DNA of 64,000 nt. Origin: Piper betle (Eukaryota; Streptophyta; Magnoliopsida; Piperales; Piperaceae). The stretch's first letter is position 1. Every line of letters starts with the position of its first letter. This document shows, piece after piece, positions 48,532 through 60,887 of this stretch. Made by a program: the position numbers and the translations under genes. The notes beneath the pieces were generated by a model that saw only the letters and a program-made list of their open reading frames with translations, had not been told where the DNA came from and made no database searches. The DNA lies in assembly GCA_033002965.1 (NCBI GenBank), contig JAURVB010003122.1, forward strand, positions 1 to 64,000, written 5' to 3'.

Positions 48532-50447
48532 TATCACGGGGTCGTTTCTAGCCCAAAATTTTTCAACCAAAACCCTACCCGTGCGGCGTATTCCCCTCCT
48601 GGGAACACCAGCCTCACTTCCACACGCAGCCGAGTACCGCTGTTTGTAGCGGCACGATGAAGGGTAGCACTCTCGTGAAGGCTTGCACACCCGGCTAGCA
48701 GCACGCACCCAACTGCCAATAGTGCTACGTTGTGCTAATTGCTGGTACCGATCACCAAATCCAGCGTATGCAGCGGCACGCTGCAACACACGCACTAAGT
48801 ATGCCCGTAGTATGCTCGCCCCAAGTGCCGGTCACCCACACCCGACACGCACCAGACCCGGAATCACGGTCCAGCACCTCGGCTTCCAAATGCGACAATC
48901 ACACTACTCAATTACGGGAATCCACCCAACCTTTATTCAAACAATAAACAATGGATATTACAAGTAATCACTCACCTTGACTACTTGCTGGTCGTGGACA
49001 TGCAACGCCACGACCTAGCCTCTCAACTCACCTAAGAGACTTCCTCACAACCCCAAGGCCGATCCCCTGATCAACCCAATAACATGCACTAACTCAGTAT
49101 GCAATGAGGTTGCTACAAAAACCAGACGCGTACCTGACCCTAAAGGCAGACGCATGACCACACCAACCAGCAGTCGTCCACCAGATGTCCCCACCCGAAC
49201 TCCACGAGTAGGCTGCAACAACACCTAGCGGTCTCCTTGTTCGATCAGGCTATTCTCCTCCACCAAGAATGCACGATGTCCAGATCTTCACAATTGCTCC
49301 GTCAATTGTCTTCAGCTTGTTGTGCCTTGTATTTTCTGAAGTCATCTTCATCAAATACGCCTAGATGTGTTAGTTGCAACCGGATATTCTCCATATCCGC
49401 TGGAGATCTTCCTCTAATCCAACATAGCGTCCAGATTCGCCCATGTTTATCTCCAAGCCTTGTGTCGAACTTATCTCCAATGAGTCACCACCGATCTCTC
49501 ATTGGCTCGTGGAGAAGATCATATATTCACCAGATCTTATCCACAACGATATCTACAATTTCTGGAATCCACCAATGTAGATAAACATGTCGGCTACATG
49601 GTCGAACCTTGCTGGTTCAACCTGAGCCAACTCCCGATCAACCTCTCGTGCTAACCCCTAGCTGTTGTGTGCGCACCAAATACCGCAACACGGTCCATGC
49701 TGAACTGCCTAGCCCGCTACCGTGTCTGAATACCCGTATTTGTGTCGGCATCGCTCGTGCACTAGTCGCTGCACGCACCGCTCGCCACTAGTTGCGCCCA
49801 CGCTCGTACGTCTCGACCCAGCGCGCTCCCGCACGCTCGCCTCACTCGCAACTGTCTGCACTGTGCTCGCGCGCGCACGCTGGCCGATGGCGCCCGTGCA
49901 CGCTGCTCGCCTGTGCCGCTATTTGTAGCGCTATAAACCTCGGCATGTTGCAGCACAGCGCGCACCGAACCCACTCGGCACTATACTCGCTCTAGGCATC
50001 AACCAGACTCCTCGGCGCCACTCGATCACCCTTGATCGCGCCCGACCACGGGTCTCGACACTACTCGACCCATATCACGCACATGCTCGGTACTCATATA
50101 GGCACGCTCGGTCATGGTCACGACCTCGCTCCACCCATGCTCGGCACTGCTTGTCCACAGCTGCTGGTCACGCAACTGCCCCGAACCAACTTGAGGTTTC
50201 CTTAGCGCCATGTAGCGCTATGCTCGGTACTCACTGCCGACGCATATGCTGCTACATGTCCCAGCACCAAGTCTCGGTCCATCCTTCAACCTCGGCACTT
50301 CCTTGCCTGACAACTCTAACACCCACTAGCATTTGGTAAGTTGTTTCACCACACAGGCAGTATCAGCCACCCACTCCGGACTCGGGATGACTAGGGACAA
50401 CCGCCAAACCCTAGCACCCTGGACGCCCTACAATTAACCCCGTAACA
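48532..50447 (-). repeat. 5' LTR of the chromovirus (1,916 bp)
   Basis: The outer end reads 'ccccgtaaca', the inner end 'tatcacgggg', so each terminus has one change from the TGTCACGGG/CCCGTGACA ends of the 3' LTR. It preserves the empty sites for both nested insertions of the 3' LTR (49399-49403 and 50217-50221). Confidence 0.93.
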
Positions 50448-53400
50448 CTTAGACAATCAAATTGGATTTTATATATATATATGGATGTTCTAGGCTAATG
50501 AACACATTGGATTGTCTATTTATTTATGAGTAATCTAAGATCAAATAGTATCGTATTAACAACTTTTTGAAATGGAGAGAAGATAATTACTATTCATGAT
50601 TAAATATTTCTTTGACTTTACCCTCATTTTGCTTGCATCCAGGAAGAATATGTATGTAATTTTGAAGATGCATGGATGTATAAATACACCACTAAACATC
50701 TATCCACGTATACTTACAATATTCAATATCTCGTAGAATAAAATGAGGGGCAAAGTCCTTAAATTTTACATACATCTCTATACATATTGATGAATAGCAA
50801 TGGCGAATTTTATGGCTCTTTCCTTTATACACCACTTTATAGTAAATTTCTTATGTTATAAATTTGATTTGGATTTCAGTTAAAGCGGAAATTGGTCCCG
50901 TTCACCAGTCCACTGTTCTAGAGTGACCTCTACAGTAGTGGAAACACATGAGCTGATTATAAACTTTGATGTCCCCAATCGGATATGCTATTCTCTTTCT
51001 AGTATCATGGTAGTGATAAAAACAAGATGTCGGTATACGGCGGCATACGTTAAAAATAGATTATAATTTCATAGATATATTCTTATTAAATAAAGAGATA
51101 AAGTATAATAACATGATTCCGATTTTAACTCTAATTGAATGAGAATTAATAGGCTATGATAGTTTATTTTTTATTTTATTTTTTGTGTTATTTTAATTGA
51201 TCAAATCTTATTGTTTTATAAGTATGCGACATTTAATTCACCATTTATTAATAACAATATATAATCTTCCTTCACACAAACAATAAAATATCTAAGTTAG
51301 AGCCGCCAAATTTTGACTTTATCCTATATTTATATTTCTAATGTCCTAAAAAATATCATAGGCTGAAAATTTTTAATCCTCTTGACTAAATTTTTCTAAA
51401 GTATAGGATGTGCAGTTGCACGCATTCTTGAGTAGGGCACACATCCCACGTCCATAACCAGTTATGCCTGCACCATACCAAGAAAAGCCAAGCTGGCCTA
51501 CCTCTTCTCCCGCACTGGACTTTGTATGCCTTGCACTAAAATAAAGGATTGAGAAAACATAAGTATGTTCTTAATTCGCAACAGAACAAGATATGGAAGA
51601 TTGGGAGTGATGGGCTTTGAGTATATACCTGGTATATGTTTTACCTGGAGCTTTGGGAAGAGCAGGCCCGGTGCGTCGCTTGTGATGTGGGGAAGCCAGT
51701 TGCATGGGAGCTCATTCACGACTGGAAGCAAATGCTTGTGTGTTGGATAAGATATTGCTGAGCATCAAGTTGGCATTGCGGTTTTCCTTTCTACTTTACT
51801 TGAGGGAGAGATGTTCTTTTGGTTGTTGAAAAGAATTGTAAAGGTACGAATTGAAGGCAAGGAAAAGGCCGAGTATCCAAACAGGATATAGTTCCATGCA
51901 GTTTTCCGGTACCAGATGAGCAACAGAAACAGTTTTCCTTCTATCTGTTTGAGCTCATGCCGAGTTGCAGATAGCCGCCCAACCAACCTCGACAATTTGT
52001 GCTCCAATTAAGATCTGCTGATTCTAGTTTTGCTGGAAATTTTAAGGCCATTAAATGGAACAGAAATTGCTTTCTAAATGCCAATAATACAACGTTAATT
52101 TTCTAAGTCTACTTTACATATTATGTTACTAAATAAAATTATACTCAATGATGTCTTATTTTTGTAAGATAAAAACAAGCCTATGCTCCTGCTCAAATTT
52201 ATTATATTTTTCATATATTATATCAGTAGTACTTACTTTAAAATTATATAAATAGAAGACTTTATTACTTTGTATAAGGAAATTACTAATTAAATTTATC
52301 GGTGTACTCATGCTGCCTTTAAATATAAAAATCTAATCTTAGATGAATCAAATCTCTAAATATATCATATGAAAGAAATAAAATTTATCATAAAAACTAT
52401 TATAATATTATCATCATTGATATAAAATACACATTTCATAATTTTTTTAGAAAAAGTTTGAATATTTCAGTTATTTAAGATGATTCGATACAATTACTAG
52501 CGGAAATATCAATATGAACTCGATTTGTCAATAACACAAGCAAAAACCAAACCGAATTATTTTGGAATCAAATTGAATTACTTATTCAGGTTTGATTTCG
52601 TTCAATTTTTAGTTTTCACCAAATCAAGAAATAAACACTTGACACTCAAATCGAGGAACAAAAGTACTGTAAATAAATAAACAAATAAAACAAGGTGAAT
52701 GAGTAAAAGAGCAATAAATAAAATGATAAGTATCGCAAGTAAACATCAAAACAATAATAAATATTAAATAAATATTTGTTAATATATAATTAAATAAATA
52801 AACTCATGAATCAATAATTTAATCAATTAATGCATAAACATAAATAATCTATTAATCATAAATAATAATAACTATAATACCCCAAATCCGGCTCATTCAT
52901 GAACCGAAACGAAATGTTACGGGTCACCTGATTAAGTCAGCTAACCTAAACCTAAGTCTGAACGGACCTATTCTCTGTATTTTAAGATAGAAGATAAATC
53001 TTGTAATGCATGTATGAATATGCAAAGAACCTAATATGATACTACAAGAATGACATATTACATGCAATCACACTCAAAAACAATTAAGAATGAAAAGAAT
53101 CGATAAATCATAAAACAAAGCAGATAGAGTGTCCCCTGCAAAGTACAACAAGGGTCACCTGTGTCAAATAATAGATAATATAAATATTTAATAAAACATT
53201 CACACAATATTTTCATTCATTCACACAATAATCAATATTGGGTCGATTCTTAACTCAACCGCTAATTAATATTCAACTCATATTACTGAATTAGGTCTTG
53301 ACCCATTTGTTCATCCTCATTTATATTTAACTGTTCATATAGAGTGACGTCCACTTCAATCATCAGTTCAAGTCATTTTAAGCAACACTAGCATTAGTCG

Positions 53401-53773
53401 ATGAATGTTACTTATATGCTCCTTTCTAGTAGCGTAAATAAAAAATGTACATAATTCATATGTTAAACTACAAAATCGTCAAAATTATAAGGTTCGTCAA
53501 AATGTCATCTTAGAAAATCAGAACAAAAATATTTACAAAGTCTAATTAGTATCACATTTTAACCATTGGACATAAATAAATAAACGGTAAATAAGTGATG
53601 ATTACTTAATAGATAGAAACACTTTTTGGCTAATAACCATTCAATGAATAGTTGTATTGATCTTTGGCTAAAGAGTGGGCTAATTAATAATAGTATCTAA
53701 CCCTTCATAATGAAATGGTTAATAGCCATATGTCATTTGTTATTTCAATGATCTTCTTCACGGGGTGCCATTT
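50448..53773. repeat. Tandem unit B, second part (after the chromovirus)
   Basis: Continues unit B from the right-hand CTTAG (50448-50452) to the junction with unit C. It matches unit A 34530-37780 closely, base for base over long stretches, with small indels, and includes the L1 LTR fragment at 52873. The conserved unidentified block is at 51410-51770. Confidence 0.9.
52873..53340 (+). mobile_element. Truncated 5' part of a family-L1 LTR inside unit B
   Basis: Begins 'tataataccccaaatccgg'. It is the tandem-duplicate partner of the fragment at 36857 and shows the same truncation, so both descend from one insertion. Confidence 0.75.
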
Positions 53774-53992
53774 TTATCTTCGCCTGGAGCTAGATATTGT
53801 TTCACTGGTTGGTATTTCTTCCCTGGCAGCTAAATTACCCTCCATTCTCAACCCCTCAAGCTCCTCGTCAAAAGGAACCGTCACCGGCTCAAAGGGTCCG
53901 TCCAACGTGGTCGGTATTGCCACATTCTCCCCACCGATCCCCCAGAGCTGTGCCACCAGAGCCAATAGTACCACTGCGCATGCAGAAACCAT
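53774..53992 (-). pseudogene. PAP exon-1 fragment, copy C (72 codons, keeps signal peptide)
   Basis: Same structure as copy B: TATA box, ATG at 53992 and intact signal-peptide codons. A small insertion follows 'VPFDEE', after which the frame leaves PAP homology ('MEGNLAAREEIPTSETISS') and stops at 53774-53776. The tail is encoded by the distal end of the repeat unit, not by PAP. Expression is unknown. Confidence 0.85.
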
Positions 53993-54039
53993 TGTACGAG
54001 AAGACGACACACATGAGCAGTTCTGCACTAATTCCATTA

Positions 54040-54048
54040 CTTTATATA
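54040..54048 (-). promoter_or_regulatory. TATA box of PAP copy C
   Basis: TATATAAAG on the minus strand, at the same spacing as in the intact gene. Confidence 0.6.
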
Positions 54049-57000
54049 TTATGGGCTAGTTATACGTATAAGATTAATCTATTGGGCATCCACCAATTAA
54101 TGGTATTCTTGTCAACATGAAACTAAGGACATAGAAACGAATAGGTTGAAGATGAGTGGAGGAAGGCATGGTGGAGGACAGGAGATGTGTATCACCAGTG
54201 GAAAATACGTTGCGCATTTATAGAGATAGAGAGAAGGGGGAAGTGGAAGAGGTGGGAAGAAGGAGAATCTTGTAAAGTGTATATTGGAGGAGGGCTGGTC
54301 GAGTGATGATCGGGAATGGGATATGCTTTGCCGTAATTTGCCAGTTCTGGGTTATTGACGCTGTTGCATGTCGAGAGCGTAATTCGACACCCGCCATTTT
54401 CAGACGCTGCGCTTTGTTCCCAACTGGGGATTCGGTAAAGGGTGTGGTTCAAGAAAAAATATCATACGCAACTCAAACCTGTTATTGCGTATTCTGATCG
54501 TTTCAATAAATGAATCATCGTTTCAACGCATTTTCTATTTGCGTAGTAGTTACCTGTATCTTAGCTGCCTCGTGAATTCTAATCAATGATTTTGTGTGGG
54601 GATGGGGTTATTGGTTTGTGGTTGGATTTGGACTCTAGTTTAGGATCTATCAAATTTTGGTTTGGACGGGTTCGATCCGAATATCCTTAAAAGCTTAAGA
54701 ATATGCCACGTAGCAAGTGGCATGGGTCTTGACTCTTGGATTATAATGTTTTCTTGAATATAATTAACGCAGGATGTACTTAGACAATCAAATTGGAATT
54801 ATATATATATATATATATGGATGTTCTAGGCTAATGAACACATTGGATTGTCTATTTATTTATGAGTAATCTAAGATTAAATAGTATCGCATTAACAACT
54901 TTCTGAAATGAAGAGAAGATAATTACTATTCATGATTAAATATTTTTTTAACAAAATTTGATGACTTTACCCTCATTTAACTTGCATCTACTGCAAGAAT
55001 ATGTATGTAATTTTGAAGATGCATGGATGTACAAAGACAACCACTAAACATCTATCCACGTATACTTACAATATTCAATATTTCGTAGAATAAAATGAGG
55101 GGCAAAGTCCTTAAATTTTGCATACATCTCTATGCATAGTGATGAATAGCAATGGCCAATTTTATGGCTCTTTCCTTTATACACCACTTTATAGTAAATT
55201 TCTTATGTTATAAATTTGATTTGGATTTCAGTTTAAAGCGGAAATTGGTCCCATTCACCAGTCCACTGTTCTAGAGTGCCCTCTACAGTAGTGGAAACAC
55301 ATGAGCTGTTTACAAACTTTGATGTCCCCAATATGATCTGCTATTCTCTTTCTAGTATTATGGTAGTGATAAAAGCATGATGCCGGCATACGGCGGCTTA
55401 CGTTAAAAATAGATTATAATTTTATTAGATAAATTCTTAATAAATAAAGAGATAAAGTATAATAACATGATTCTGATTTTAACTCTAATTGAATGAGAAT
55501 AAATAGGGTATAATAGTTTATTATTATTATTATTATATTTTCATTAATCAAATCTCTTAGTTTTATGAGTATGCGACGTTTAATTCGCCTTTTATTAATA
55601 ACAATATTTACTCTTCCTTCACACAAACAATAATATATCGAGGTTAGAGCTGCCAAATTTTGACTTTATCTTATATTTATATTTCCAATGTCCTAATAAA
55701 CATCAGACTGAAAATTTTTAATCCTCTTGACTAAATTTTTCTAGAGTATAGGATGTGCAGTTGCACGCATTCTTGAGTAGGGCACACATCCCACGTCCAT
55801 AACCAGTTGTGCCCGCACCATACCAAGAAAAGTCAAGCTGGCCTACCTCTTCTCCTGCACTGGACTCTTTGTATGCCTTGCACTTAAAGGATTGAGAAAA
55901 AATAAGTGTGTTCTTAATTCGTAACAGAACAAGATATGGAAGATTGTGGGTGATGGGCTTTGAGTATATACCTGGTATATGTTTTACCTGGAGCTTTGGG
56001 AAGAGCAGGCCTGCTACGTTGCTTGTGATGTGGAGAAGCCAGTTGCATGGGAGCTCATTCATGACTCGGAGCAAATGCTTGTGTATTGGATAAGATATTG
56101 CTGAACGTCAAGTTGGCATTGCGGTTTTTCCTTTCTACTTTACTTGAGGGAGAGGAGTTCTTTTGGTTGTTGAAAAGAAATGTAAAGGTACCAGTTGAAG
56201 GCAAGGAAAAGGCAGGGCATCAAAACAGGATATCGTTGCATACAGTTTTCCTTCTTCTATCTGTTTGAGCTCATGCCGAGTTGCAGATAGCCGCCCAACC
56301 AACTTCGACAGTTTGTGCTCCAAATAAGATCTGCTGATTGTAGTTTTTGCTAGAAATTTTAAGGCCATTAAATGGAACAGAAATTCATTTCTACATGCCA
56401 ATAATACAACGCTAATTGTCTAAGTCTACTTTACATATTATAGCACTAAATGCAATTGTACTCAATGATGTCTTATTTTATAAGATAAAACAAGCCTATG
56501 CTCCTGCTTAAATTTATTATATTTTTCATATATTATATCAGTAGTACTTACTTTAAAATTATATAAAAAGAAAACTTTATTACTTTGAATGAGGAAATTA
56601 CTAATTAAATTTATCGGTGTAGTCATGCTGCCTTTAAATATAAAACTCTAATCTTAGCTGAATCAAATCTGTCAATAATATTACTAGTCATACTTAGTAC
56701 TATTTTAATATAAATTCAATTCTAGTTGAGTTAAATTTTTCAAAACTATTTTTAATATTTACGTCGAAGGTCAATTTAGTTGGCCAGAAAAAATATAAAA
56801 TGGATGAAATCTTCTCAGTTATAATTTATAAAAAGTTACACAAATGTAAAATCTTTTTACAAAAGATAAGTGTCAACTTTTTCTTGTGTTTTAGATAGGG
56901 GTCACGAGCATTCAGCTCGCTTCCGAACCAATCGAACCGAATTAATTGAATTATGTTTTGCGGCAGCCATATTTCGTAACTGAAATCGAACCAAACCGAA

Positions 57001-57410
57001 GTGAACTGGAATATTTCGGTTTTGTTGGTTCAGTAACCGAATAAATAAATTAAATAATAAGTTACAAAAAATAATGTGTATTTAATTATTTAATGAAAAT
57101 TATATTATTTTGAACAAAATAATTTAATATATATAATATATATATCATATTAAAGAAATAAAATTTATCATAAAGCTATTATAATATTATGATCATTGAT
57201 ATAAAATACACATTTCATAATTTTTTAAATAAGTTTGGATATTTCAGTTATTTAAGTTGATTCCATACGATTCCTAACCAAAATATCAATATGAACTCGA
57301 TTTGTCAATAACACCAGCAAAAACCAAATTGAATTATTTTGGAACTGAATCGAATTATTTATTCAGGTTTGATTTCGTTCGGTTTTTTAGTTTTCACCAA
57401 ATTATGCTCA

Positions 57411-57817
57411 CCCTAGACATTTTGAATAAGAAATTTTATGGGAAGTAGTCCATCCTCACTACTCATCCTCATTAGAACTATTTTTTTGAAGTGGACCATC
57501 AAAGTCATCTACCCAAACTCTCATCTATGCTCCAAGTGCTCTAAGGGCTTTGTTGGCATACTTATAACCTCTATCTGCAAGGATCTGTCTTAGGGTCAAA
57601 GTTCTCCAAGGTAGACTTCGAATTATGCCTGATGGATCTGTCCAAGGCACTTGGTGGTCTACCTCATGTGTTAGGTATCTCTGCCACTATCTTTACACTG
57701 CAAGCTTCCAATAAGTACCATCTCTAATAACTCCATCTCGCAATATACATCATATCCTAAAGGAAGGAAGACTCAAGTGGTGACATCTAAAAAGATAGGC
57801 AAGTGCAATAATGTAGT
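57411..57817. other. Unclassified sequence flanking the second solo LTR
   Basis: About 400 bases with many stops in all frames; resumes at 60758 after the solo LTR. The last five bases (57813-57817, GTAGT) are the left target duplication. No gene recognised. Confidence 0.4.
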
Positions 57818-60757
57818 TGTAAAACCCACGATTCGAGTTAGGGTTTTATATTCAGAACCGGTCGGGTCGACCGTTATTTTTTCGAGTTGAGTCAGTTTCA
57901 GGACACGTGTACTGAGCCGATGCCAGTCGCGTGTATGAGCTATGAGGGTCATGCGTACCCAAGTATATGATGATAACGTCATGAACACAGCAGAACAGAA
58001 TGAGTTATCAGATATATGAGAGTATGCCAGTCATTTTTTTTATTATTTTTATATATAGTGGATCGTAGAATTAGTATTAGGCCGTTTACCGCGTTAGGAC
58101 GCGTTCGGGCAGTCTGGGTGGGTTGTTAGTCATAGAGCATATCATTATAATATTGTGGTGTTGTTTGATTTTACGGGATTTTTCCCGATTTTTATGAATT
58201 TTTTTAGGATTTAATACGACTTAGTTATTATACTTGACTCGAGCCGGAGACGAGTCAAGTATTATTTACGAAATTGCCACCAGCCCTTTTCTTCCTCTTC
58301 CCCGACCTTTTCTTTCCCAGAACATTGCCGCGCGCCGCCCCTGTTCGCGCGCCACCGCCGCCACGGCCGACGCCGCCTGGCCGCCGTTCGACGCCGCCCG
58401 GCCCAGCCACGGCGTCGCCATGCTGCCCCGACCAAGTCCGGCCCCAATCGGGCCGCCGTGACGCCGGAATCGCCGTGCGTAGCGCCGCGGCAAGGTTTTG
58501 GTCGCGTCGCCGATCGCGCCGCCGCCGACCGTCGCCACCACGATCAGGTGGTCGGCTCGACGTCCTCGACCCCTCAGCTGCCTTCCCCGACTGGAACGGA
58601 GGCCGTCGCCACCGTGGCCGGCCGGATCTAGCGACCCATCGCCGCCGGCTCTGTTTAGCCTTTTTCCGGCGAGCCACCGCCTCGGCCGACCATGTGGACG
58701 TCGTGGATGTGTCGGGCTCGCCGAGCCGGTTCCAATGGTACCCTATATGACCCCTATCCAGCTAGTAGACGCCGCCGGCGATTGTTGCCGGAAAACCACC
58801 GGAAGTCGCCGGAAAACCGCCAGTGGCTCCCGGAAAACCGCCGGAAAATCGGAATTTCTGGAATTCTCCGGAATTCACCGGATCTTCCGCGGGGCTCACC
58901 CAGTGGAGCCCAATCGAGCTTCGGACGCCGATGAGCGCCGAATTTGAGCTCCGAGACGCGCGACGGAACCCTAGCCGTCGCCGATTGCCGACGACGTGAG
59001 GTATAATTACCTCCGATTGATTTATTTAAAATTGATGATAATTGTTAGCATAGCATGCTAGGGTTAATTAATTATCATGATTAATGTCTTGACCATGAAT
59101 AAAGTAAAGATGTGCATGATGAGATTATTAGTGAATGAAGTGATCTAATGAGATGAATTGTGTATGAACATGTTAAACTAGTACGATGCAACTTAGAAGA
59201 ACAGAATAAAATATGGTATGAGTAGTTGAGTTAGGATTATTTACTCTTATAATTATTTGATGGTTATTTTGATGATGATTCTGTGTTTAATTGTGTTGAG
59301 TTTGATGCATCATTTAGTTAGCGGGCGTTAGTATTTAGTTTTGATGTGTAGGTACGGAATAGGAGCTCGCCGCCTAGGCGCGATGACACGCTTGGAGCTT
59401 CTACCAGGTCCGTTTAGGACTCGTCTTGTTTTACGCTCTTCCATTGTATGTTTATTTTATTATTGCAGGGCGGGTTAAGTGGCGTTTTATCGGATCCCAC
59501 TTAACTCGGGCCATTTAATCGAATATTTCCGGATTAATAACCCCTCGAGGATGAGATCCCTCGAGGATGATTTCGAAAACAAGATCCACCACAAGTTGCC
59601 TTCGGGCCTATTATATGAATCCCTTCCCAGGCCTATATATATAGTTTTATCGAGTTTTCAGTGAGACGAGAGATGGAGAAACCGACTGCACGTACCATGC
59701 AGAGGATGCCGTGACAGTCAAAGCGGGCTCTGGATTAGTGCCAGCGGACTGTTCCATTCCCGAGGGATCCTGACAACTCCGCGTTTGAGTTCCTCACACC
59801 CGGAGAACGTGGAGGTTTACGGGTACTGTTTAGTACAGCGCATGTCCGGACTTGTGGTTCAAAGGGTACTAAAGGCGACTGCCTGAGAGTACTCGGCCTT
59901 CGTGCTCAAGGCCAGGAGAGATATGGAGGTAAGGAGAGGGCTTAGGATAAAGTTTCATGAGAAGTACTGAAAAAGAAGTGCTGAGAGTAGCACAGTACCA
60001 GCAGCAGAGCAGTAAGTTCGGGATGCTACCGGGTCTGCAGCCCAGTGGCTCCTCAGTAGTGCCCTTCAGAGTGTTCACGTGGAGTATGACGTTTTCTTTC
60101 AGATGAGAGTTTGCTCTCATAGCCAGTTTGTTATAGTTATTTTATTTTCCGGACCAGTAACGCTTGTTACTGACGTTTTTCTTATATATATGTAGGTGAT
60201 AAGCACGAGATGGATGAGCCAGCTTGGACGGAGGAGCAATGAGGTCTTGTGCACACACATGTTAGATTTCTGAATGTTTAATATTGTATTATTATGTTAT
60301 TATTTTGCGAATGACATGATTAAATGTTTGATGCATGACAATGACATGAAATGAAATGATCAGAGTAGCGCAGCAAAAGTATGATGGGTTAGGACCCAAG
60401 TTCCAGAATGAGCTTATAGTATATCAGATTGTGTGTAATGAAATTGTTGATATATGCTTATATACTTGTATATATTATTTTGACAGGGTGGACCCTAATC
60501 GCACTTTTAGGGGAGACCCTGTCTGTTTTATTTCAGAATTTTGATCGTAACTGTATTGGTGTGTATTTTGAATTGCTTGTCATTCATGTAGTACCATGTT
60601 AGGATTTTGCGTATTTATTCATTCATGATGGATCGTATCTTCATCTTAAGACGCCGAGATTGGATCCACATGAGTTAGGTTCGGGTTAGCCGACCTAACC
60701 GGGGCCTGTAACATGCCGGTTCGGTTCACGAGCGTGAACCGGATTTGGGGTGTTACA
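57818..60757 (-). mobile_element. Full-length solo LTR of family L1 (2,940 bp), reverse orientation
   Basis: The reverse complement of the element at 40670-43648, with high similarity over its whole length. On the + strand it begins 'tgtaaaacccacgattcgag' and ends 'ggatttggggtgttaca'. The flanking duplication GTAGT is perfect (57813-57817 and 60758-60762). No internal retrotransposon region is present, so it is a product of LTR-LTR recombination. Short open frames of 61 and 83 codons are shared with the other copy, on corresponding strands, but there is no sign they are genes. Confidence 0.93.
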
Positions 60758-60887
60758 GTAGTCCTCAGTGCTTTGAGTATCCCAAATCTCTAGTTGACTT
60801 ATCCTTAGTTGACTGAAAACTAAGGACACTTTTGACTTGTCTAAATCTTAAACATATCATGACATGCATGTGAGATCCTTGCTGACA
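60758..60887. other. Short spacer between two LTRs
   Basis: Starts with the right target duplication GTAGT. Contains an imperfect inverted pair 'tccttagttgac' and 'tgaaaactaagga'. Nothing else is recognised. Confidence 0.4.

Larger units (their letters stand above)
38817..50447 (-). mobile_element. Ty3/gypsy chromovirus, LTR-complete, defective, with two nested solo LTRs
   Basis: An 11,631-base insertion flanked by a perfect 5-base duplication CTTAG (38812-38816 and 50448-50452). Unit C keeps the empty site at 54779-54783. Transcription direction is minus: 5' LTR 48532-50447, primer-binding site 48518-48529, gag-protease 48432-46959, RT-RNase H-integrase-chromodomain 46940-43866, polypurine tract 43892-43880, 3' LTR 38817-43879. 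The order RT-RH-INT marks Ty3/gypsy, the chromodomain marks chromovirus. Removing the two nested insertions leaves an element of about 8.5 kb with LTRs of 1,921 and 1,916 bases. A gag frameshift and one in-frame TAG make it defective. Confidence 0.95.
53774..57410. repeat. Tandem unit C, most distal copy
   Basis: Third copy of the PAP promoter unit. It holds the undisturbed chromovirus target site at 54779-54783. It carries an extra ~450 bases at about 56680-57135 not found in A or B, then rejoins homology ('aaagaaataaaatttatcat') and ends near 57410, short of the position of the L1 fragment in units A and B. The conserved unidentified block lies at 55750-56110. Confidence 0.85.
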
